A stretch of DNA of 7,070 nucleotides from Nitrospirota bacterium (lineage in GTDB: Bacteria; Nitrospirota; Nitrospiria; Nitrospirales; Nitrospiraceae): assembly GCA_020028195.1 (NCBI GenBank), contig JAHWYE010000086.1, positions 1 to 7,070 of the forward strand, read 5' to 3'. Of the stretch, positions 1-6,035 are shown piece after piece. The stretch's first letter is position 1. Each line of letters begins with the position of its first letter. The translations under genes were made by a program, and so were the position numbers. The notes under the pieces are model-generated. The model worked only from the letters and a program-made list of their open reading frames with translations. It did no database searches and was not told the origin of the DNA.

Positions 1-532
1 ACAGGGCCGGCTCGAGATGGCAATTCCTCAGTATCGGGAGGTGATCAAGCTCAATCCGAACGATGCGGTGGCGCACGCCAATCTGGCCTGCGCTCTGTCA
101 GAGCAGGGAAAGCTAGAGCCGGCACGCCTCGAATATATGGAAGCGCTTCGGCTGAACCCCCGTGACGCAGAGGTCCACTTTGCCCTCGGCGGACTCTACG
201 AAATCAAAGGGCGATTGGACTTGGCCATGAAGCAGTACGAAGAGGCCTTACTGGTGGACCCGGAGTTCGCTCCGGCGTTTACCGCGATCGGCTGGATGCA
301 CTTCAACAAGGATCGGAAACCTGAAGCTATGGAGTCCTTCAACCGGGCGCTCAAGGGGAACCCGGAGGATGCCAGAGCCTACTTCGGAATCGGCCGGATC
401 TATGCTGAACGGGGCAAGCAGGATATGGCGATGGAAAACTACATGAGGGCCCTCGAGCTGGAGAAGGATCCGGATCGCAAGAACGCGATGCTCACCCACC
501 TTTACAAGGAAGGTAACACCCTGGCTTCATGA
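1..532 (+). CDS. TPR-repeat protein, C-terminal part (5' end outside window)
   Basis: This is the C-terminal part of a tetratricopeptide-repeat protein. The reading frame is open from position 2, and the residues before the first ATG at 17 (GRLE) already belong to a TPR helix, so that ATG is internal and the true start lies upstream. The visible part holds the second half of one TPR followed by four 34-residue units. Each unit has the usual spacing of small residues (Gly or Ala at position 8, Ala at 20) and ends in a NP, DP or EK turn, for example the ends RLNP, LVDP and KGNP. A short tail after the last repeat ends in NTLAS. TPR arrays form right-handed superhelices that bind partner proteins. 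No catalytic domain, signal peptide or membrane segment is visible here, so the specific role cannot be told. The gene ends 31 nt before the convergent small gene. Confidence 0.9.
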   Translation, partial: QGRLEMAIPQYREVIKLNPNDAVAHANLACALSEQGKLEPARLEYMEALRLNPRDAEVHFALGGLYEIKGRLDLAMKQYEEALLVDPEFAPAFTAIGWMHFNKDRKPEAMESFNRALKGNPEDARAYFGIGRIYAERGKQDMAMENYMRALELEKDPDRKNAMLTHLYKEGNTLAS

Positions 533-563
533 CTAGGGACGGCGGGGGCCACGGAGCGACGGC

Positions 564-833
564 CTAGAGATCGCGGATGAGGCCTTGCAGGACGGTCACC
601 TGGGTGATGGGATCGCCGGCATTTTTCAGTTCAGCGCGGATCTGCTCTTTGAGGTAGGAAGAATAGCCGATTTTCTCGACCAGGAGTTCCAGGAAGCGTT
701 CAGCCGGCAGGAGACTGTGGGCCTTCAGTTCAGCCAGGGTCTCATCGCTGACGGGCACGTAGGTGCTACTAATGTGGCAGACGACGTTATAATGGCGCCC
801 ATTGCCGAGCCGTTCGAACCGCAACCCTTTCAC
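564..833 (-). CDS. Small conserved-looking protein of unknown function (89 aa)
   Basis: I do not recognise a family for this small soluble protein. The frame stays open upstream to a TTG at 899 and an ATG at 872, but I choose the GTG at 833. A GGGAGG ribosome binding site (839-844, complement) sits 5 nt before it, whereas neither upstream candidate has one. The 22 residues lost are rich in Ser, Arg and Gly and look non-coding. A promoter-like sequence overlaps the ATG at 872, which also argues against the longer forms. The protein starts VKGLRFERLGNGRHYNV, probably a beta-hairpin. The rest is largely helical and charged (for example ETLAELKAHSLLPAERFLELLVEKIG) and ends GLIRDL. Third codon positions are mostly G or C, as in the neighbours, which supports this strand over the overlapping + frame at 585-860. 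It has two Cys close to the N-terminus or none depending on start; only one (in NVVCHI) lies in the chosen form. There is no signal peptide or membrane segment. Confidence 0.65.
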   Translation of the reverse strand: MKGLRFERLGNGRHYNVVCHISSTYVPVSDETLAELKAHSLLPAERFLELLVEKIGYSSYLKEQIRAELKNAGDPITQVTVLQGLIRDL

Positions 834-838
834 GCCCG

Positions 839-844
839 CCTCCC
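839..844 (-). promoter_or_regulatory. Ribosome binding site deciding the GTG start at 833
   Basis: The complement of 839-844 reads GGGAGG, a strong Shine-Dalgarno match, 5 nt upstream of GTG 831-833. The in-frame ATG at 872 and TTG at 899 have no comparable purine tract at a suitable distance, so this site favours the 89-residue product. Confidence 0.6.
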
Positions 845-870
845 GTTGGGAGCCCGTTGAAGAAGGCCTC

Positions 871-899
871 ATTCTAGACAATCGAGATCCAGAAGACAA
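871..899 (-). promoter_or_regulatory. Candidate sigma70-type promoter for the small minus-strand gene
   Basis: Read on the minus strand, TTGTCT (894-899) is followed after exactly 17 nt by TAGAAT (871-876). These match 4 of 6 and 5 of 6 bases of the sigma70 consensus at the optimal spacing. Transcription would begin near 864, giving a leader of about 30 nt that carries the GGGAGG ribosome binding site before GTG 833. The fit of promoter, ribosome binding site and start is the main support. The match itself is of a quality that can arise by chance. Confidence 0.4.
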
Positions 900-973
900 C
901 TAGCTTTCTTTTCCCTCTCGCGCTAGACTCGGAGGGCTTCTCCTGAGGCACGAAATCTTGTTCGGGGTGTCCT

Positions 974-1789
974 ATGCAAAGCAAGCACGTCATCTGGTCG
1001 TCCATCCTGTTCCTCAGCCTACTTGGGTCTAACCCGTCGGAGTCCGGTGAATCCAAAGGCCTGACCGAGGAGGCGACCTCTGGGCTGGCCAGGGGGGAGA
1101 GCCGGCCCCCATTGATCCAGCTCGTGCAAAAGAACGGGGAAAAGGCTGCCGTTGACGAATTGTTCAAGAAGATTCTCGGTCAGGGTTTCCTCATCACCCT
1201 CGCCACTGCCGACGAGCTGAAGGCGCGGGCGGAAATGCAAGAGGCTGATCAAGTAGTTCTCGACGTTCCCGTGACGATCAAGGCGTCAGAGGCCATCGAG
1301 GCAGCCATGGACAAGACCGCGCACGATCTCGGGGGGCTGAGCCTGGACGCTATCCTTGAGCTCGACTATGGAATGGTTAGATTGCAGGCGCACGCCGTCA
1401 GGGTCAGCAGTGATCCCCAGACTCTTGAATATCTTCAGCGTCGCGTCGGATCCCTCGTCTTCATCCTGGAACTCGTTCTGGACAACGGGGAATCCTATGA
1501 GTGTGCAACTTCTGACGTCTGGAGGTTTCCGATCACCCCAGTCAGCCAACTGTTTGCGTATGGTGGGAGGCCGACTATTCAGGGTCTTGGCATCTCTCCT
1601 GAGTTTGGCACGAAGGACTACGGCTTCATCGCGACTCGGAAGAAGCCGATCGCTTTCACATACAAGGCCATGATTCAGGAGACAGATTTGAAACGACTGA
1701 AGAAGGTGCAGGGCAAAGTGATCGAACGCAAGGGCAGCGAAATTGAAGGCCAATGCAAGAAGTCAGGGAAGACCGCCTCAGGCAAGTAG
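974..1789 (+). CDS. Putative exported protein of unknown function (271 aa)
   Basis: I do not recognise the family. The N-terminus looks like a signal peptide: a Lys at residue 4, then a hydrophobic stretch at about residues 6-17 (VIWSSILFLSLL), then a polar Gly/Ser/Asn/Pro segment. There is no clear A-x-A cleavage site and no lipobox Cys, so an uncleaved anchor is possible. Residues 18-45 are low in hydrophobicity and rich in Glu, Ser and Gly, like a linker. The remainder (about 46-235) is a mixed alpha/beta domain with helices such as AAVDELFKKILGQG and strands such as SLVFILELVLDNG. The last 35 residues are Lys-rich. Two Cys are present (177 and 261). A GGGG tract at 964-967 lies 6 nt before the ATG. 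The gene is followed after 24 nt by the ATP-grasp gene, in the same reading frame, so the two are probably cotranscribed. The role is unknown. Confidence 0.75.
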   Translation: MQSKHVIWSSILFLSLLGSNPSESGESKGLTEEATSGLARGESRPPLIQLVQKNGEKAAVDELFKKILGQGFLITLATADELKARAEMQEADQVVLDVPVTIKASEAIEAAMDKTAHDLGGLSLDAILELDYGMVRLQAHAVRVSSDPQTLEYLQRRVGSLVFILELVLDNGESYECATSDVWRFPITPVSQLFAYGGRPTIQGLGISPEFGTKDYGFIATRKKPIAFTYKAMIQETDLKRLKKVQGKVIERKGSEIEGQCKKSGKTASGK

Positions 1790-1813
1790 GAACCGCTTCG
1801 GCCACTTCTGACC

Positions 1814-2725
1814 ATGCCGATTGTGGAACGAGATCCATGGCGCACGCAGTACTTCGAGGGTGTGGCCTGCCCGGACAGCGTGATGATTCCCACGGACGAC
1901 CCAGAAGCCTATCTGCTCTATCCGGCGCATCGCTGGATCTACAACAAACTCAAAGTCTGCGAAACACAAGGGCTGGAGCATGGCCCGCATGGGGTGCTGC
2001 CGTCCCGCTTTCCGGTGTTCAGTAAGCCGATCTACAACATGAAGGGGATGGGAGCAGGCAGCAAAGTGATCGAGACCTCCGAGGCCTATGAGCGCGAGCA
2101 GACGCCGGGGCATATGTGGATGCCGCTGATCGTCGGCGAGCATGTCAGCACCGATGCGGCAGTGGTGGACGGCGAGCCGAAGTGGTGGCGACATACCATC
2201 GGCAAGGCATTGGACGATGGCATGTTCGATTACTGGACCGTGCTGGCGGAGCCTCGGCCTCAGATCGAGGCCTATTGCGGAGAGTGGATGCGCCGCAACC
2301 TGAAAGGCTACTCAGGGATTGTCAATTTCGAGACGATTAGCGGCACCATCATCGAATGCCACTTGCGCATGAGCGACCAGTGGATCGATCTCTATGGGCC
2401 CGGCTGGGTTGAGAGCGTCGTCACCCTATACGCGAACAGATACTGGGACTATGCGGATAATGCTCGTCGGACCGGGTACAGTGTGGTCCTCTTCGGGAAA
2501 CACGGTGTCCGCTACGGGCAGGTGGACCGCAGCATGGTTGCAGAGGTCCTGAGCCGGCCGGAGATCTCGAGCATCCAGATGACGTTTCATGAGGACAAAC
2601 TGCCGGACGCCCATTCCATGCCCCCTGGAGGGTTTAGGCTTGCGATCGTGAACTGCTGGGATCTTGAGGCAGGATTGGCACTCCGCGAATGGCTTGCGCT
2701 CATGTTCTGGGCGACACCCAAGTGA
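1814..2725 (+). CDS. Divergent ATP-grasp-fold protein (303 aa), probable ligase-like enzyme
   Basis: The order of motifs fits the ATP-grasp fold, whose members use ATP to activate a carboxylate and join it to a nucleophile. Residues 40-50 (RWIYNKLKVCE) with the following GL...P...LP resemble the segment before the ATP site. FPVFSKP at 66-72 supplies the strand and Lys (K71) that normally contacts ATP, followed by a Gly-rich loop at 78-82. Residues 104-120 (PLIVGEHVSTDAAVVDG) match the central strand pair. GIVNFETI (168-175) and IIECHLR (179-185) match the paired C-terminal strands carrying metal ligands. In carbamoyl phosphate synthetase the last motif is E-M-N-P-R; here it is E181-C-H183-L-R185, so the metal-binding Asn is replaced by His. 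The C-terminal 100 residues (for example VVLFGKHG) are unassigned. No signal peptide is seen. No good ribosome binding site precedes the ATG, so translation may be coupled to the upstream gene 24 nt away. The substrate is unknown, and an inactive or repurposed fold cannot be excluded. Confidence 0.65.
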   Translation: MPIVERDPWRTQYFEGVACPDSVMIPTDDPEAYLLYPAHRWIYNKLKVCETQGLEHGPHGVLPSRFPVFSKPIYNMKGMGAGSKVIETSEAYEREQTPGHMWMPLIVGEHVSTDAAVVDGEPKWWRHTIGKALDDGMFDYWTVLAEPRPQIEAYCGEWMRRNLKGYSGIVNFETISGTIIECHLRMSDQWIDLYGPGWVESVVTLYANRYWDYADNARRTGYSVVLFGKHGVRYGQVDRSMVAEVLSRPEISSIQMTFHEDKLPDAHSMPPGGFRLAIVNCWDLEAGLALREWLALMFWATPK

Positions 2726-2815
2726 GCGCCCCGTTGGCGAACCCATCAGCAGCGTGAATAGTCCACCCGCCCCCCCTCCGCTCATATTTCTGCGCACGTT
2801 CCTCTTTTCTTTACC

Positions 2816-2820
2816 AGGAG
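2816..2820 (+). promoter_or_regulatory. Ribosome binding site AGGAG for the S15-like hydrolase
   Basis: AGGAG lies 4 nt before GTG 2825 and 7 nt before GTG 2828. The usual spacing of 5 to 9 nt favours the second GTG. The 35 nt upstream are strongly pyrimidine-rich, giving an unstructured leader in which this site stands out. Confidence 0.7.
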
Positions 2821-2827
2821 CCCGGTG

Positions 2828-4858
2828 GTGAAGATCGTCGAGTCGTTTCCGCGCAAGGTGCGCGAGATCGAGAACTGTTGGATCCCTCTGTCCGACGGGA
2901 GTCGCCTAGCGAGCAGGATCTGGTTGCCAGAAGATGCCATGCAATCCCGGGTGCCAGCGATCCTCGAATACCTCCCCTATCGTAAGCGCGACTTCACGCG
3001 GGGGCGTGATGAGCCGATGCATCACTATTTCGCAGGACAGGGGTATGCAGCAATCCGCGTGGACATCCGTGGATCAGGCGACTCGGACGGCCTGCTTCTG
3101 GACGAATATTTGACACAGGAACTGGATGATGCAGTGGAAGTCATCAGGTGGATCGCCTCCCAACCCTGGTGCACCGGCGTGGTCGGCATGATGGGCAAGT
3201 CCTGGGGCGGATTTAACGCCCTCCAGGTCGCTGCGCGCCGGCCTCCGGCTCTGAAGGCGATCATCACCGTCTGTTCAACGGACGACCGTTACGCCGATGA
3301 TGCCCATTACATGGGTGGCTGCCTCCTGAACGAGAACCTGATATGGGGGTCGGTGTTGATGGCCTTCGCGTCCTACCCGCCGGACCCGGAACTCGTCGGC
3401 GAGCGCTGGCGCGAGATGTGGGTCAACCGCCTTCAACAGGCGGTCCTGTTCCCTCAAGTCTGGCTTGACCACCAGCGGCGCGACTCCTATTGGAAGCATG
3501 GGTCGGTCTGTGAGGATTTCAGCCGGATCCAATGCCCAGTCTATGCCATCGGGGGCTGGGCGGACGCCTATTCAAACGCCATTTCTCGTCTGCTCGCAGG
3601 CCTCTCCTCCCCGCGGAAGGGCTTGGTTGGACCATGGGCGCACCTGTATCCGCACGACGGCCTGCCGGGTCCGCCAATCGGTTTCCTTCAGGAGGCCCTC
3701 CGTTGGTGGGACCAGTGGCTCAAAGGAATTCGCACGGGGATCCTGGAGGAACCGATGTACCGAGTGTGGATGCAGGAGAGTGTCCCGCCAAGATCCTTCT
3801 ATGACGTGCGTCCCGGCCGCTGGGTGGCGGAGACGACCTGGCCCTCACCACGGATCACGACCAAGCGCCTTGTCCTCAATCCGGAGGGGCTGGGCGCGGA
3901 GCCGGAATCCGAAACGCAGCTCATCCTTCGCCCGCTGCAAACCATTGGCCTTTCCGCGGGCGACTGGTGCAGCTTTGGCGTTGCAGGCGACCTGCCGACG
4001 GATCAAAAGGACGACGATGTCAAGTCGCTCGTATTTGACTCCCTCCCTCTGGGCGAGCGACTTGAGATTCTGGGCGCGCCTATCGTGACGCTGGAGATTG
4101 CGGTTGATCGTCCCCTGGCTTTTGTCGCGGTCCGACTCAATGACGTGGCCCAGGACGGCTCCTCAACCAGGGTCACCTACGGCCTGTTGAACCTACCTCA
4201 CCGGGTCAGTCATGAGCACCCTGAGCGCCTGGAACCAGGACGGCGTTATCACGTACGTGTGCGGTTGAATGACATCGCCCACGCGTTTCTCGCGGGGCAT
4301 AGGATTCGCGTAGCGCTTTCTACCAGCTACTGGCCGGTAGCCTGGCCGTCGCCAGAGTCCGTGACCTTGACGGTGGTTACGGGCGTCAGTGTCCTGGAAT
4401 TACCAGTCCGGTCGCCAGATCCCCAGGACCGGCTGCTGTCTCCATTGGGGGAACCTGAACGCGTGCCGCTGAAACCCAATGAACTACGGCCGATGCCAGC
4501 CCAACGGACGATCACGCGTGATCCGGCGACCAACGAGACAGTCTATACAGTCAGCGATGAAGGAGGCGAGTCCCACCAAGCCCCGCTTGCTCTGGTGGAT
4601 GCGATCAATCTGGAGGTGGGACATAGGATCCTTAAACGTTTTCGAATCGGCGAGGCGGATCCGTTGTCCGCCCGTGCCGAAGTCGTCCAGATGACACAGT
4701 TCAAGCGAGGTAGCTGGTCGATCCGGATCGAAACCGACGTCTGCCTCTCGGCATCGGCAGAGGTCTTCCAGATACAGGCCAACCTCCATGCCTACGAGGG
4801 AGACACGTGCCTGTTCTCTAAAAAGTGGAATCGCGAGGTCCCGCGCGACCTGGTGTGA
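2828..4858 (+). CDS. CocE/NonD-family serine hydrolase (peptidase S15-like), 676 aa
   Basis: This alpha/beta-hydrolase belongs to the family of cocaine esterase, X-Pro dipeptidyl-peptidase and alpha-amino-acid ester hydrolase, which cleaves ester or amide bonds in acyl and aminoacyl compounds. Numbering from GTG 2828, the nucleophile is Ser125 in GKSWGG, the acid is Asp246 in GGWADAYSN, and the base is His272 in GPWAH. Tyr51 in YLPYRKRD matches the oxyanion-hole Tyr of cocaine esterase. The catalytic domain spans about 15-300 with the helical cap inside it. A jelly-roll C-terminal domain follows at about 330-530, including LAFVAVRLNDV and the AHAFLAGHRIRVALS strand pair. A further domain of about 115 residues ends in VPRDLV. 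No signal peptide is present, so it is probably cytoplasmic. Two GTG codons stand in tandem (2825 and 2828). AGGAG at 2816-2820 is 7 nt from the second and 4 nt from the first, so I prefer the second. The physiological substrate cannot be read from sequence. Confidence 0.93.
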   Translation: MKIVESFPRKVREIENCWIPLSDGSRLASRIWLPEDAMQSRVPAILEYLPYRKRDFTRGRDEPMHHYFAGQGYAAIRVDIRGSGDSDGLLLDEYLTQELDDAVEVIRWIASQPWCTGVVGMMGKSWGGFNALQVAARRPPALKAIITVCSTDDRYADDAHYMGGCLLNENLIWGSVLMAFASYPPDPELVGERWREMWVNRLQQAVLFPQVWLDHQRRDSYWKHGSVCEDFSRIQCPVYAIGGWADAYSNAISRLLAGLSSPRKGLVGPWAHLYPHDGLPGPPIGFLQEALRWWDQWLKGIRTGILEEPMYRVWMQESVPPRSFYDVRPGRWVAETTWPSPRITTKRLVLNPEGLGAEPESETQLILRPLQTIGLSAGDWCSFGVAGDLPTDQKDDDVKSLVFDSLPLGERLEILGAPIVTLEIAVDRPLAFVAVRLNDVAQDGSSTRVTYGLLNLPHRVSHEHPERLEPGRRYHVRVRLNDIAHAFLAGHRIRVALSTSYWPVAWPSPESVTLTVVTGVSVLELPVRSPDPQDRLLSPLGEPERVPLKPNELRPMPAQRTITRDPATNETVYTVSDEGGESHQAPLALVDAINLEVGHRILKRFRIGEADPLSARAEVVQMTQFKRGSWSIRIETDVCLSASAEVFQIQANLHAYEGDTCLFSKKWNREVPRDLV

Positions 4859-4954
4859 AAGCCTGCTTACAAGGGCGGGGTGGGGATTGAAGCCCGAGGA
4901 TCACTGCGCGTACCATGCGGCGGCACAGCTTAATAGGCCCCAAGACAAGAACAG

Positions 4955-4960
4955 AAGGAG
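4955..4960 (+). promoter_or_regulatory. Ribosome binding site AAGGAG fixing the methyltransferase start
   Basis: AAGGAG is a near-perfect Shine-Dalgarno sequence 7 nt upstream of ATG 4968. It rules out the long in-frame extension to 4788 and gives the N-terminus MGVQLSPENIMQLGLGF, typical for the family. Confidence 0.8.
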
Positions 4961-4967
4961 CCCAACG

Positions 4968-5978
4968 ATGGGCGTCCAGTTGAGTCCCGAAAACATCATG
5001 CAGCTTGGCCTCGGCTTCTGGGCCTCCAAGACCCTGCTGAGCGCGGTGGAGCTTGGCTTGTTTACCGAGCTCGCGAAGGGTCCGCTCGATGCCAGGGCCT
5101 TGACCGAGCGGCTAGGGCTGCACCAGAGAAGTGCGCGGGATTTCTTTGACGCGCTGGTCTCCCTCCGCATGTTGAGGCGTCACGGCGATCGGTACGCGAA
5201 CACGCCGGAGACTGACCAGTTCCTTGACCGGGCCAAGCCCACGTATGTCGGGGAAATGCTTGAGATGGCGAACATGAGGTTATATCCGTTTTGGGGGTTG
5301 CTCACCGAGGCCTTGCGCACCGGCCACCCCCAGAACGAGGCCAAGAAGGGAGAGAACTTCTTCGCCGCGCTCTATGCTGACCCAAGCCGCCTGGAAGGGT
5401 TTCTGAAGGCCATGACAGGTGGGAGCCTCGGGGCCTCCATGGCAATCGCGAAGCAGTTTCCCTGGAAAGACTACCGGACCTTCGTGGATGTTGGCGCCGC
5501 GCAAGGGGGCTTGCCGGTCCAGGTGGCGCTGGCCCATCCGCATCTCCGGGGCGGAGGCATGGACTTGCCGGTCGTCCGCCCGATCTTCGAGGAATACGTT
5601 CGCGCACAGGGGGTGGCCGACCGGGTGCGGTTCTACCCTGGCGACTTCTTCAGAGATCCGCTGCCCAAGGCGGAGGTGCTGGTGATGGGCCATATCCTGC
5701 ATGATTGGAACCTTGAGGAAAAACGCATGCTGCTCAAGAAGGCCTACGAGGCGCTGCCGACGAGAGGCGCGCTGATCGTCCACGAGGCGATCATTGACGA
5801 TGAACGCAAGCAGAACGCCCTCGGGCTTCTGATGAGCCTGAACATGTTGATCGAGACACCGGGAGGTTTCGACTATACGGGTGCGGACTGCTGCGCCTGG
5901 ATGCGTGAGGCTGGCTTCCGCGAAGCGCGTGTGGAGCACCTGATCGGGGCGGATTCGATGGTCGTCGGGATCAAGTAA
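4968..5978 (+). CDS. SAM-dependent O-methyltransferase, COMT/CrtF-like (336 aa)
   Basis: This is a class I O-methyltransferase of the plant COMT, hydroxyindole and hydroxyneurosporene type, which transfers a methyl group from S-adenosylmethionine to a hydroxyl of a small molecule. Residues 10-80 form the N-terminal dimerisation and winged-helix region (SKTLLSAVELGLFTELA, then ALTERLGL). The SAM-binding motif I is FVDVGAAQGG at 172-181, with D199 in MDLP as the ribose-binding acid and GDFF at 225-228. The signature GHILHDWN (241-248) contains His245, the position of the catalytic base in plant enzymes, and E273 follows in VHEAIID. Motif I is VDVGAAQ rather than the common VDVGGGxG. The frame is open back to 4788, but the start is ATG 4968, with AAGGAG at 4955-4960 seven nt before it. 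The earlier ATG overlaps the hydrolase and encodes unlike-family sequence. The gene lies 109 nt after the hydrolase. The acceptor substrate is unknown. Confidence 0.92.
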   Translation: MGVQLSPENIMQLGLGFWASKTLLSAVELGLFTELAKGPLDARALTERLGLHQRSARDFFDALVSLRMLRRHGDRYANTPETDQFLDRAKPTYVGEMLEMANMRLYPFWGLLTEALRTGHPQNEAKKGENFFAALYADPSRLEGFLKAMTGGSLGASMAIAKQFPWKDYRTFVDVGAAQGGLPVQVALAHPHLRGGGMDLPVVRPIFEEYVRAQGVADRVRFYPGDFFRDPLPKAEVLVMGHILHDWNLEEKRMLLKKAYEALPTRGALIVHEAIIDDERKQNALGLLMSLNMLIETPGGFDYTGADCCAWMREAGFREARVEHLIGADSMVVGIK

Positions 5979-6035
5979 CGCGCCCGGCTCCTCCTTGGGT
6001 GGATGGCTGGCCTGGCAGTGCTGTCATGAAGCGAG

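Noticed and set aside
585..860. Open frame of 91 codons on the + strand over the small minus-strand gene
   Set aside because: It has no ribosome binding site, and the opposite strand has better codon usage with a promoter and ribosome binding site. It is read as a shadow.
2727..2739. CGCC/GGCG hairpin after the ATP-grasp gene as a terminator
   Set aside because: The stem has only four base pairs and no T-tract follows.
2734..2762. TTGGCG-17 nt-AATAGT as a promoter for the hydrolase
   Set aside because: Each box matches only 4 of 6 bases. The correct spacing alone is not enough to call it.
3465..4088. 207-codon + strand open frame inside the hydrolase gene
   Set aside because: It is Arg/Ser/Pro-rich with no motifs, typical of an out-of-frame reading of G+C-rich coding DNA.
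4887..4916. TTGAAG-18 nt-TACCAT as a promoter for the methyltransferase
   Set aside because: Each box matches only 4 of 6 bases, a level expected by chance in a gap of this size. It is possible but not supported.
4788..4967. N-terminal extension of the methyltransferase by 60 codons
   Set aside because: It overlaps the end of the hydrolase, has unlike-family sequence, and AAGGAG 7 nt before ATG 4968 gives a better start.
6013..6026. Short inverted repeat TGGCAGTGCTGTCA between the convergent methyltransferase and SulP genes as a terminator
   Set aside because: The stem is short with a G-T pair, the loop is too small and no T-run follows on either strand.
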